Counted from the stretch's first letter, positions 18,276 through 26,777 are shown. The stretch is DNA of 41,076 nt from Parachlamydiaceae bacterium (GCA_013816265.1 JACDES010000012.1:1-41076), one strand, 5' to 3'. Numbers and translations: made by a program. Notes: generated from the letters alone by a model not told the origin.

Positions 18276-19684
18276 TAGATTCTTCAAATGCGAAATCTTA
18301 TCCTCTTGTAGTAATTGGAGCTGGTGCCGGAGGATTAGTGGTTGCCATTGGAGCGACTAAAGCTGGCAAAAAAGTTCTTCTTATTGAAAAAGGGAATTAT
18401 GGTGGTGATTGTACAAATTTTGGTTGTATCCCAAGTAAATCACTAATTGCATCAGCCAATTCTGCAGCCACTACAAAAGAAGGAAGAGATCTTGGTATCG
18501 AAGTTTTTTCGGAAACAATACAAGCTAATAAATCTCTTTCCAGAGTAAGAAAAATTGTAGCTGAAATTCGCTCACATGAAGATCCGGAGGCTTTGAATAA
18601 GCTGGGGTTAGAGACTTTGACAGGCACAGCCAAATTCGAAGGACCTTACGTTTTACGAGTTAATGAAGAAATTATTAGAGCTAAGCAAATTGTCATTGCA
18701 ACTGGATCCTCTCCTTTTATCCCAATAATTAAGGGTCTTGATAAAACACCTTTTCTCACAAACGAAACCATTTTTGAACTCAAAGAAATCCCCAAAAGTC
18801 TTGTGGTGATGGGTGGAGGGCCTATCGGATGTGAGCTTGCCCAAGCTTTTTTAAGATTAGGTTCAAAAGTTTCACTCATTCATTCTCATATTCTACTATT
18901 GAATAAAGAAGAAGCCACTACACAAGAAGTCATCGCTGCTCAGTTTAAATCGGAAGGCATGGCTTTGCATTTAGGTATAGGTGTGAAGGAAGTCACTTAT
19001 CATGATGGTCAATTCCAGTTTTTTCTTGACAACGGACAAAAAATTGAATCTGAAGCATTGCTTGTATCAGTCGGTAGAAAACCTAATGTTTCATCATTAA
19101 ATCTAGAGGTTGCTGGTGTAAATTATACTGATAAGGGCATTCCAGTAGATGCTTATGGCCGAACTAATCAATCTCACATCTGGGCTGTAGGCGATGTCAT
19201 CGGTACACCTTTTTTTACTCATTGGGCAGAAAATCAAGCTCGCAGTGTTCTTACTTCCCTAATTCTTCCTTTTTCTTTCAAGAAGAAAATCGACAGAAAT
19301 CAATCTATTCCACGCGTTACCTATACTGATCCTGAAGTTGCCAGCATTGGATTATCAGAAAAAGAAGCTAGTCAACAATATAACATCGCAACTTATACGG
19401 TTCCTTTTAGCCAAGTTGATAGAGCCATCACTACAGGTCAAACAGAGGGCTTTGTCAAAATTGTGACAAAAAAATGGAGCAGTAAAATTCTTGGCTGCAC
19501 AATAGTTGGACCACGAGCAGGAGAAATGTTAGGTGAAATTAGTTTGGCCATGTATGCAGGTATTCCACTACGCAAACTATCAGCACTTATTCATCCCTAT
19601 CCCACATACAACGGAGCAATAAGAAAAGCAGCAGATTTGTGGTTAACACAAACCATTTTGCCAATTTTCAAAAGGAAAAAATGA
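18272..19684 (+). CDS. Mercuric-reductase-like FAD/NAD(P) disulfide oxidoreductase
   Basis: A 470-residue class I pyridine nucleotide-disulfide oxidoreductase. FAD-binding VVIGAGAGGL (14-22) leads to the redox-active disulfide GGDCTNFGCIPSK (Cys47, Cys52). The second Rossmann motif is VVMGGGPIGCELAQAF, and the FAD-contact motif is IWAVGDV. The C-terminal interface carries LIHPYPTYNGAIRKAAD with the base His. It lacks the N-terminal HMA domain and the C-terminal vicinal cysteines of true MerA, so mercury reduction is unlikely; the substrate is unknown. I start at 18272, inside the msrB stop. The following TVP38 gene overlaps by four bases, a pairing seen in many bacteria. Confidence 0.88.
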   Translation: MIDSSNAKSYPLVVIGAGAGGLVVAIGATKAGKKVLLIEKGNYGGDCTNFGCIPSKSLIASANSAATTKEGRDLGIEVFSETIQANKSLSRVRKIVAEIRSHEDPEALNKLGLETLTGTAKFEGPYVLRVNEEIIRAKQIVIATGSSPFIPIIKGLDKTPFLTNETIFELKEIPKSLVVMGGGPIGCELAQAFLRLGSKVSLIHSHILLLNKEEATTQEVIAAQFKSEGMALHLGIGVKEVTYHDGQFQFFLDNGQKIESEALLVSVGRKPNVSSLNLEVAGVNYTDKGIPVDAYGRTNQSHIWAVGDVIGTPFFTHWAENQARSVLTSLILPFSFKKKIDRNQSIPRVTYTDPEVASIGLSEKEASQQYNIATYTVPFSQVDRAITTGQTEGFVKIVTKKWSSKILGCTIVGPRAGEMLGEISLAMYAGIPLRKLSALIHPYPTYNGAIRKAADLWLTQTILPIFKRKK

Positions 19685-20400
19685 ATAAGAATATAGTAAA
19701 ATATTTACCTATTCTCCTCATCTTTGTAGGCATGGCTTCCATTTATTTTTCTGGAGTCTATCACTATCTTTCTCTTGACTATCTTCGCATGTACCATAAA
19801 AGTTTAAAAACATTTGTAGAGATGCACCCAATTGCTTTACCTATCGCATTTTGTCTTGTTTATATTATTTCAACCGCATTATCTGTCCCTGGCGCTGTTT
19901 TTTTAACTCTTTTAGGCGGTTATTTATTTCCACAGCCCTTTAGTACAATTTATGTCGTTCTTTCAGCTACTTGTGGAGCAACTCTCATCTTTTTGGCCGC
20001 TCGGACTGCATTAAAAGAGATACTGAAAAAAAAAGCTGGCCCATTTTTACAAAAGATGGAAAAAGGTTTTCAAGAAAATGCTGTTAGCTATTTACTCTTT
20101 TTGAGATTTGTTCCCTTATTTCCATTTTGGCTTGTCAACATTGCCCCCGCTTTCTTTGAAGTTTCATTAATCACTTTTGTGTGGACGACATTAGTTGGGA
20201 TCTTTCCAGGTACTTTAGTTTTTACACTTGCTGGAGGAGGTTTAGAAAAAATCCTAGAAAATAATGAATCTTTCTCACTAAGTACAATTTTTAATACACA
20301 AATAAAAATTGCATTAGTTTTATTAGGTATAACAGCCTTAGTGCCAATCATATGGAAGAAATTCAAGAAAAAAAATTCTAAAGATGATGTAAACCCATAA
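19681..20400 (+). CDS. TVP38/TMEM64-family membrane protein (VTT domain)
   Basis: A 239-residue integral membrane protein starting at ATG 19681 within the stop of the flavoprotein gene (ATGA). It has about five to six hydrophobic helices and the family core: PGAVFLTLLGGYLFP, then the re-entrant LRFVPLFPFWLVNIAPAFF and FVWTTLVGIFPGTLVF. The DedA/VTT superfamily includes lipid scramblases and small-solute transporters; the role here is not determinable. It ends tail to tail with a paralogue at 20378-21004, overlapping by 23 bases. Confidence 0.88.
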   Translation: MNKNIVKYLPILLIFVGMASIYFSGVYHYLSLDYLRMYHKSLKTFVEMHPIALPIAFCLVYIISTALSVPGAVFLTLLGGYLFPQPFSTIYVVLSATCGATLIFLAARTALKEILKKKAGPFLQKMEKGFQENAVSYLLFLRFVPLFPFWLVNIAPAFFEVSLITFVWTTLVGIFPGTLVFTLAGGGLEKILENNESFSLSTIFNTQIKIALVLLGITALVPIIWKKFKKKNSKDDVNP

Positions 20401-21004
20401 AAAATGAATTTAACGTCCAAGGATTTTTAGATTCTAGCATCATCATTATCCCTGTTCCCATTGACGTTAATAAAAAGGCACAAGGTGTAATCCCAATAAA
20501 AGTTGTCCAGATGAAAGTCGTTAGTCGAACACCAAATAAGGCTGAAGAAACGGTTACAAACCAGCAAGGGAAAAGCGGAACTATTCTTAGGAATAGCAGG
20601 TAACCCGCAGAATTTTGCTGAAATCCCTTTGCGATTTTACTAAAAAGTTCTACTTTTTTACTTAGGAAATTTTCTGAAGCTTTTCTCGTTGATAAGAAAA
20701 GAATAGAACCACCCATTGTTGCAGAGCAAATCACATAAAGTGTACTTAGAGGAAGCGGGAAAAGAAAGCCCCCTAGAATTGTCAAGAGTAAAATACCCGG
20801 CAATGCTAAGGAAGAATAGATGATGTAAATTCCCATATATATTAATGGACTTGTATAGGGATGCTTTTCAACATATCCCATTGCAATACGGTGAACCATT
20901 TCAAAGTTATCCCAAGTTAAATGACGCGTAAGACCTGTTAAATAAGCAACCACAATAAGAATGATGATAATTGTGATAGGTAAAAAGCGTTTAATACCTG
21001 CCAT
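20378..21004 (-). CDS. TVP38/TMEM64-family protein, second copy
   Basis: A 208-residue paralogue of the neighbouring TVP38 protein, on the opposite strand. PGILLLTILGGFLFP and LRIVPLFPCWFVTVSSALFG align with the first copy. It lacks the last 30 or so residues of that copy, ending in SFFMGLHHL where the two genes collide. ATG 21004 overlaps the stop of the flavoprotein fragment (TAATG). Since its partner gene is broken, this copy may be unexpressed or decaying, although its frame is open. Confidence 0.75.
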   Translation of the reverse strand: MAGIKRFLPITIIIILIVVAYLTGLTRHLTWDNFEMVHRIAMGYVEKHPYTSPLIYMGIYIIYSSLALPGILLLTILGGFLFPLPLSTLYVICSATMGGSILFLSTRKASENFLSKKVELFSKIAKGFQQNSAGYLLFLRIVPLFPCWFVTVSSALFGVRLTTFIWTTFIGITPCAFLLTSMGTGIMMMLESKNPWTLNSFFMGLHHL

Positions 21005-21655
21005 TATTTGAATATCTTTTTATAAAGTGGAAGAATTGTTTGCTTAATCCAAAGATCTGCGGCATGTCGAATAACTAAACTATAAGATGGATAATGATGA
21101 ATGAAATTAGCTAATTTTCGTAAGGGAATTTTAATGTACATAGCAGTTGAAATTTCACTTAAAAGCTCACCCGCTCCTTCTCCAACAAGAGTCGCCCCAA
21201 AAATATGGCAGCTCCATTTTCTTGCCATAATTTTTGCAAAACCATCCGTCCTTACTGTTGTGATGGCTCGATAAATTGAGGAAAAAAGAACTACGTAAGT
21301 TGCAACTGTCCCATATTTATCTTTTGCGTCATTTTCTGATAATTCAATAGATGCAACTTCTGGGTCTGTAAAGGTGATGCGAGGCATAGACTGATTATCC
21401 AATTTATATTTAAAAAAAGGATTCAAAAAAGAGGAAAGTACAGCCCTCGCTTGATGCTCAGCTGAATGAATGTAAAAGGGATGTCCTATACAATCGCCAA
21501 TAGCCCAAATATTGGGAATATTTGTCCTTCCATAAGAATCAACCAAAATACCCTCGTTTGTATAGCGAACACCAACCGCATCTAAATTTAGAGTCTTAAG
21601 ATTAGGTTGATGCCCAACCGCCACTAATATTTGTTCGACTCCAAGGACATACGCA
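21004..21655 (-). pseudogene. C-terminal half of a mercuric-reductase-like flavoprotein, copy 2
   Basis: The open frame corresponds to the second half of the intact gene at 18272-19684, from the LLVSVG region (here ILVAVG) to the end. The FAD domain and redox cysteines are missing, so it cannot be functional. Even the remaining part is altered: VDRAIT became IYRAIT, and HPYPTYNGAI became HHYPSYSLVI. Homology stops near 21655 in AT-rich sequence. With the TVP38 copy it forms a decayed inverted duplicate of the 18.3-20.4 kb pair. Confidence 0.85.
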
Positions 21656-22078
21656 TTAACCTAACTTATTTATAAAAAATACATGTTAGCATAGTTTAAA
21701 AGATAGAAAATTATAAATAAATAGCTTACAAGTAACCTGCAAATGAAATCAAAAAATAATTAAAGTATATTATAAGTAGTTAAAAATAAAGGCGTTTTCT
21801 GTATAAAAGTTTTTACCGCGAAAAATCTAACAGAAAAGGCATTTATGAAAAACATATCAAAATGCAAGGCTTAAAGCAAGCACCAAAAACAAGCTAGAAA
21901 TATTCAGAATAAAATCAGAAAGAGGATAAAAATTATTCTCGAGCAAAAATATTATCACCTGAACAGAAAAAAAAGAGATCAGAGCAACTTGCTAAGAGAA
22001 GGGAATTAAAACAAAAAAGAAAACTCTTAAATTAAGCAAAAGTACGAAACTAAAACTATTCATAAGATTCAGGAAGCA
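21656..22078. other. AT-rich region upstream of the transposase remnant
   Basis: No intact gene. A short open stretch around 21943-22035 would encode a very basic peptide (SPEQKKKRSEQLAKRRELKQ and more), possibly decayed coding DNA linked to the mobile element. Nothing else is recognisable. Confidence 0.4.
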
Positions 22079-22530
22079 ATGTCCTCAATTTTCACTATCG
22101 AATTATTAGATCAAATAGCCAAGGCTACCGGATTCATTAAGAGGTCTGGTGGCGAGATCACAGCCTTCTCATTCATGTATATTGTCAGTTTTGGCTTTTT
22201 TTTAGGAAGTGGGAGAATAGCTCTTACTTATCTCGTGGCAGGTTTACGCACACATTTTAATGTCATTATAACACCCCAAGCCCTTTCTAAAAGAATCAAT
22301 AGTTCTAGTTCTGTTAAATTTTTAAAATCGATACTTCAAAAACTCATAAGCATTCAATTGGACATAGGATTAAAAAACTTCTATTCAGAAATTTTCCCAA
22401 TGTTCACAGGGATTTAACGGAATGAAAATTACTAGTGCTACAACAAATGATCAAACTAATTCAAAAGATATTTTGAAGTGCATAAAAGCAAAAAGTTTAA
22501 TTATAAGAGATTTAGGGTATTTTACTCTGA
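22079..22530 (+). mobile_element. IS4-type transposase remnant
   Basis: 22079-22417 encodes 112 residues resembling the N-terminal region of IS4-superfamily transposases (LLDQIAKATGFIKRSGGEIT, then ITPQALSKRINSSSSVKFLK). After a frame change, 22420-22526 encodes NDQTNSKDILKCIKAK and SLIIRDLGYF, the block that contains the second catalytic-region segment of this family. The part in between, with the first catalytic Asp, is missing, as is the C terminus. The element therefore has an internal deletion and ends abruptly in the APH-like pseudogene. No terminal inverted repeats were identified. Confidence 0.7.
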
Positions 22531-23230
22531 TTGTTTATCCATTTGTCGATGGGCATAATGGTTTTTAACAGCATTCTAATGAACGATCAATGGTTTGTTT
22601 TAGGTAAGGCTCTAAGGCAGATTCACGAAATTGAAGTACCCTCATCATTGCAAAAGAGGGTTCGACGAGAAAAATTATTTGCCTAAATGGCGCGAGTTAG
22701 TAAGAGAACTGTTTACTCATATGGAAATTGTATTACTTGATGATGAAGTTGCAATAAAGCTCATGAGCTTTATGAAGGAACATGCCAGTGCAATTTTCAA
22801 ACTCGTAGATAGAGCACAAGAACTTAGTCAAAAACTCAAGGATATGTCGACTAAATTCGTGCTATGCCATTCCGACATCCATGGTGGAAATGTATTGATT
22901 AGCGGCAATAATCATATTTATATAGTAGATTGGGATGATCCTATTATGGCCCCCAAAGAACGTGACTTGATGTTTATTGGTGGGGGAGTCGCAAATGTTT
23001 GGAATAAAGCTCACGAGGAAGAGAAGGGCTATGGAGTGACTGAAATTAATGCAGCAATGCTATCCTATTATAGACATGAACGAATTGTTGAAGACATCGC
23101 TGTCTATGGTCAGGAGTTACTTATGACGACTGCAGGGGGTGCGGACAGGGAAGAAATGTTTAAGCAGTTTGTATCAATGTTCGAACCAGATGGAGTGATC
23201 GATATAGCTTTCAGAACTGATGCAAGCTAA
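22521..23230 (+). pseudogene. APH(9)-like phosphotransferase, truncated copy 2
   Basis: About 710 bases collinear with 15022-15738. The first third of the gene is gone, replaced by transposase sequence. Two single-base insertions (in the GGTTTTTAACAG run near 22562 and in GAAAAATTATTT near 22670) break the frame, and nine bases (FFY codons) are deleted in frame near 23022. The kinase part (HSDIHGGN, DWDDP) is still readable from 22631 onward. The codon that is TAG in copy 1 is TGG here, so the two copies were inactivated by different lesions. Confidence 0.88.
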
Positions 23231-23252
23231 ACAATCTAATGATAAGAGGTTC

Positions 23253-23325
23253 GGGTCTTGCCTGGCATATTGGCATTTGAATAATTCTCCAAATAATAAT
23301 ATCCAGTCCTGAACTATTTCGGAAC
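23253..23325. repeat. Family A hairpin repeat
   Basis: GGGTCTTGCCTGGCATATTG followed by GCATTTGAATAATTCTCCAA, then a decayed right arm ending in CCAGTCCTGAACTATTTC. It lies directly after APH copy 2, matching the family A core that follows copy 1. Confidence 0.75.
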
Positions 23326-23381
23326 CAAATATTTAAGGTTTAATTTAATTTTAAATGATTTATTTCTCTTGTTTTATCAGC

Positions 23382-24626
23382 CTAAACAAATAAAGTTATA
23401 ATTAATGCAATTGCTGCGAGGCTTGTAATTATCATGCAAATAATCCCTAAAATATTCATAAGAAGGGAATTGACGTGATTCCCCATAATTTTTTTGCTAT
23501 TACATATATGAAGAATAATCATAATTACAAATGGTGTTATCATACCGTAAATGATTGCCGTTACGATTAGAGACTTGATCGGATCTATTCCAAATACATT
23601 TAGTAACACCCCTAGTAGAACGGAAAGTATGATAACAATATAAAAGGATTTGGCTTCAAATAATTTTTTATCTAAACCTTTCTTCCAATTGAAAGTTTCA
23701 GAAAAAATATATCCAATACAACCCGCAAGAATAGGTATTGAGAGAAAACCAAGGCCTAATATTCCAATCGAAAAAATGATATAGGCAAATTCACCTGCTA
23801 AAGGTTTTAATGCTTCAGCAGCATCTTCAACAGTCTTTATTTCGCTCGATCCTTGACCGAATAATACTGTACCAGTTGTAAGAATGACGAAATACATCAC
23901 CAAATTCGACAGAAACATCCCTATATTTACATCGAGCCTCATTTCTTTAATTTCTTTATGGATAGAATTGTCATTATGATTGATGTGCTCACACGACATT
24001 GATGCTTGCCAATAGAAAAGATAAGGGGAAATCGTTGTTCCTAGTATGGCAACTAACATTGATATCCATTCTTTATTCCATTTAATCGTTGGGGTAAATG
24101 TAGCAAATATGTTCTCTTTCCAGTTTTGTTCAACTAAGAATGGAACGATGAGATAACATATTAAACTTAAACAACAGTATTTCAGGACGACAGTAACTTG
24201 ATTGTAAGAGAAAAAAATTAAGAAAAAGACAATCGCCAATGCAAAAATGAAGGAATACATTAATGGAGAAATAAATGGAAACAACAAGTGAGCAACAGCG
24301 GCCATACCCGCTAAATCTGCCGCAATGTTAATGACAATCGCTGGCACAACCAAAATTAGGAGCAAATATCCAAGTATTCTGGGGTAGTAAGTCCTCAAAA
24401 CACCTGCCAAACCATTACAATTTATTATGCCGATTCTTGCACACATTTCTTGCAAAGCAAACATTAATGGATATGTAATAAGAGCAGTCCATAACAAGCT
24501 AATTCCAAAACGAGCCCCTGCCTGAGAATAAGTAGCAATGCCTGACGGGTCATCATCACTTGCTCCTGTAATTAGCCCCGGACCGAGCTTTCGAAAAATA
24601 CTTGAAGCACTTTTTTTTTCTGACAT
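23382..24626 (-). CDS. NRAMP-like divalent metal transporter
   Basis: A 414-residue polytopic membrane protein with about 11 helices. TM1 carries GPGLITGASDDDPSGIATYS, where classical Mn/Fe NRAMPs have DPGN. TM6 carries GTTISPYLFYWQAS, where they have the MPH motif. The metal-ligating Met is therefore replaced and the Asn of TM1 is absent, so substrate preference may differ, perhaps favouring harder ions such as Mg2+ (inference). I use ATG 24626, preceded by AAGG; an ATG at 24656 overlaps the upstream gene by 13 bases and has no ribosome site. It appears cotranscribed with the Nei-like gene. Confidence 0.85.
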   Translation of the reverse strand: MSEKKSASSIFRKLGPGLITGASDDDPSGIATYSQAGARFGISLLWTALITYPLMFALQEMCARIGIINCNGLAGVLRTYYPRILGYLLLILVVPAIVINIAADLAGMAAVAHLLFPFISPLMYSFIFALAIVFFLIFFSYNQVTVVLKYCCLSLICYLIVPFLVEQNWKENIFATFTPTIKWNKEWISMLVAILGTTISPYLFYWQASMSCEHINHNDNSIHKEIKEMRLDVNIGMFLSNLVMYFVILTTGTVLFGQGSSEIKTVEDAAEALKPLAGEFAYIIFSIGILGLGFLSIPILAGCIGYIFSETFNWKKGLDKKLFEAKSFYIVIILSVLLGVLLNVFGIDPIKSLIVTAIIYGMITPFVIMIILHICNSKKIMGNHVNSLLMNILGIICMIITSLAAIALIITLFV

Positions 24627-24643
24627 AGTAATTCTTACCTTAA

Positions 24644-25396
24644 CTATTTTTGACATTTAAGACAAAAAAAGCTTATCCTTGCTCTCTTTCCTGTCTTTTT
24701 TCTAGAAATCTTTTCTCCACATAAAGGACAAACACTTTTTCGATAAATTTTATAATGCTTTTTCAAAACAAATTGTTTCCTCCATTCGTAAAATTGATGT
24801 GAAAACATCTGCGCATTTTTTACAATTTTCGGCAAAATTGAAAGAGGTATGTCCTTGACAAGAGATGTAGGTTTCTTTTTCACTAAAAAAAGGACTTCAT
24901 TTTTTATAATATTTCCTACCCCAGAAAAAATCGTTTGATCAAGTAATACATCTGCTATTTCATCTTCTTGGTGACTTTTTACTGCTTTCAATGCTTTTTT
25001 TGAATCCCATATGGAAGACATGATGTCCGTTGAAAAATCATAAAGATCATGAGCATGAGGTGTTTCAAGGTATTTTAGTGAAGAACTATAGATGATAATA
25101 TCGCCTTCTTCAAAAATTAATGTCAGTCGTGGACTTATCGTTTTTTTAGGGTAGTCTCCAGTGACCTTTTTACCGTTTATAGTAGATTCAAAGCTCCCAT
25201 ATAACAAGAAGTGGACACGCAAGGCAAACTTGTCAAATTGAAAAACAAGATGCTTGCCCCATGAAAAGATATCTAAGACAGTCTTTTTATGGAGTCTTTC
25301 TTTCTCGATTTTAGTGTTTCCTGCAACCTCTAAAACGGTTTTTCCAATAAAAGGAGATAGCCATTCAGCTGCTAAATAAAGAGAAGGTCCTTCCAA
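24644..25396 (-). CDS. Fpg/Nei-type protein lacking the N-terminal proline
   Basis: A base-excision-repair-type protein of about 250 residues, matching the compact Nei-like subfamily: EGPSLYLAAEWLSPFIGKTV, SWGKHLVFQF, VHFLLYGSFE, the helix-two-turn-helix LLDQTIFSGVGNIIKNEVLF, and a C-terminal zinc finger CPLC...CLKC. Functional members begin MPEGP and use Pro2 as nucleophile. Here the frame reads K-L-E-G-P, and TTG at 25396, preceded by GAGG, would give M-E-G-P. A start at 25453 adds 19 residues in front. Either way no N-terminal Pro exists, so glycosylase/lyase chemistry should be impaired or different. Confidence 0.85.
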   Translation of the reverse strand: MEGPSLYLAAEWLSPFIGKTVLEVAGNTKIEKERLHKKTVLDIFSWGKHLVFQFDKFALRVHFLLYGSFESTINGKKVTGDYPKKTISPRLTLIFEEGDIIIYSSSLKYLETPHAHDLYDFSTDIMSSIWDSKKALKAVKSHQEDEIADVLLDQTIFSGVGNIIKNEVLFLVKKKPTSLVKDIPLSILPKIVKNAQMFSHQFYEWRKQFVLKKHYKIYRKSVCPLCGEKISRKKTGKRARISFFCLKCQK

Positions 25397-25603
25397 TTTT
25401 ACCTCGTCTTTTTGGGGTTTTTGCGCTTTTTTTCTAGCTTCTGAAAGAGCCAATTGCTATCGATTGTTTTTTATATGTCATTTTTTGTGAATTTTTCCCG
25501 ACTTCAAAATTGCTTTTAGATCATTATCTCACTTTTTGAGAAAAATACCATAAAGATAGGCAGCTTGCGCTAATGGAAGTACAAGTGAGAATGTCTTTTA
25601 ATA

Positions 25604-25782
25604 TTACTTTTCGTCATCAACATCTGTCAAAGTGAAATCAACCCGAGTTGTTCCTTGAAAAACTGCAATTGTTGATCATTCTATAGGATTTGTAGTAACA
25701 GCATCAGTTATTATTCCTGTAACAGCCAATGGAAATTGATTCAAGGCAAAATTAACTGTTGTCTTATTATTGGGGCTCACAG
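25604..25782 (-). pseudogene. Decayed ORF fragment of unknown family
   Basis: On the minus strand this reads LAVSPNNKTTVNFALNQFPL, then AVTGIITDAVTTNPIE, a TGA, and STIAVFQGTTRVDFTLTDVD, then a stop. The beta-rich, hydrophobic pattern continuing across one in-frame stop suggests a broken gene, but I recognise no family. The remainder of 25397-26063 shows no intact gene; the plus-strand frame 25770-25970 lacks a ribosome site and family likeness. Confidence 0.4.
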
Positions 25783-26063
25783 CTAACAGCCAAAATGAAA
25801 ACTCAGTTTTACTGAAGTCTACATATATTTTATTATTCCAATTGTTATCAAGTATTTTAATAGCGAATTACTTGCGATTAAAAAATAAGGGGATCATAAA
25901 GGATTTAGAAAATTCAATCTCATTTTTTTCAATGCAATTGGATACACAGTTTATTTCTAAACTCAAATGAATATTACTAAACAGTGCTATTGAACAAATT
26001 GTAATCTCTCCAGTATGCTAGATCGATATTAAATAGCTTCGTACCGTGGTTTATAGTAATATG

Positions 26064-26110
26064 GCGGACTCATAACCCGTTGGTCCCTGCTTCAAATTCA
26101 GGTTGCCCCA
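26064..26110 (+). pseudogene. tRNA 3' fragment, possible attachment-site remnant
   Basis: 47 bases matching tRNA positions 8795-8841 at 44 of 47 sites (anticodon arm through acceptor end), same orientation. The 5' half is absent and two of the changes disturb the T-arm, so this is not a working tRNA. A duplicated tRNA 3' end in direct orientation is what integration of a mobile element into a tRNA gene leaves behind. Confidence 0.85.
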
Positions 26111-26143
26111 TATTTTCCACATATACTTCTAAGGGTGTTTTGA

Positions 26144-26169
26144 AATTGGGTTCAGACCTGACCCCAATT
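26144..26169. repeat. Family A palindrome core
   Basis: AAATTGGGTTCAGACCTGAC followed by CCCAATT. It lies directly upstream of the NUDIX gene, 34 bp after the tRNA fragment. Confidence 0.65.
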
Positions 26170-26216
26170 CATAATTACAATTAATGTAGGCATAGACATA
26201 TCGTAAGGGAGTGATT

Positions 26217-26777
26217 ATGAAAGCAGTTGATATTCGAGATAGGATTTGCGATATAGTTTCAGCAATACGACCTTTAGATGATATCGAAAGGCAACATGTC
26301 AATTTTGTACTTAGTTGGATTCAATCAGATGTTGAAATTTTTCGTATTGAGAAGCCAGCAACCCCGCCCATACATTTGGTATCATATTTCTTGGTCTTTT
26401 CACCAGAACAATCCAAGGTATTGCTGGTCGATCACAAAAAAGCGGAGCTGTGGCTTCCTCCAGGTGGTCATGTAGAGCTAAATGAAGATCCAAAGGACAC
26501 TGTCGTTAGGGAAGCAATAGAAGAGTTAGGAATTACAGCAGAATTTATTTTTGAAAAGCCTCTTTTTGTGACTGTCACAAAGACCGTTGGGAATGTAATT
26601 CAGCACACAGATGTTTCATTATGGTATGCACTTAAATGGAACCCTGAAGATCCGCTGATCTATGACAAAGATGAATTTCATCAAATTCGATGGTTTGAGA
26701 TAGATGAAGTTCCATTTGAAAGATCCGATCCTCATCTAAGGCGCTTCATAAAAAAAATCAAGGAAAATTATGTCTAA
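26217..26777 (+). CDS. NUDIX hydrolase
   Basis: A 186-residue NUDIX protein that would hydrolyse a nucleoside-diphosphate-linked substrate. The NUDIX box spans residues 84-106: G-H-V-E-L...REAIEELGI, with the REx2EExG core complete. The N-terminal 50 residues are a helical extension. I start at ATG 26217, because AAGGGAG ends 5 nt before it; GTG at 26211 is in frame but lies inside that site. The stop overlaps the start of the next gene by eight bases, so the two are coupled. The substrate is not predictable. Confidence 0.9.
   Translation: MKAVDIRDRICDIVSAIRPLDDIERQHVNFVLSWIQSDVEIFRIEKPATPPIHLVSYFLVFSPEQSKVLLVDHKKAELWLPPGGHVELNEDPKDTVVREAIEELGITAEFIFEKPLFVTVTKTVGNVIQHTDVSLWYALKWNPEDPLIYDKDEFHQIRWFEIDEVPFERSDPHLRRFIKKIKENYV

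Noticed and set aside
18272..19684. Annotation as true mercuric reductase MerA
   Set aside because: No HMA domain, no C-terminal Cys pair and no mer operon neighbours; only the general flavoprotein family is supported.
26064..26110. Possible second functional tRNA
   Set aside because: The acceptor 5' half and D-arm are absent and the T-arm pairing is disturbed; kept as a fragment only.
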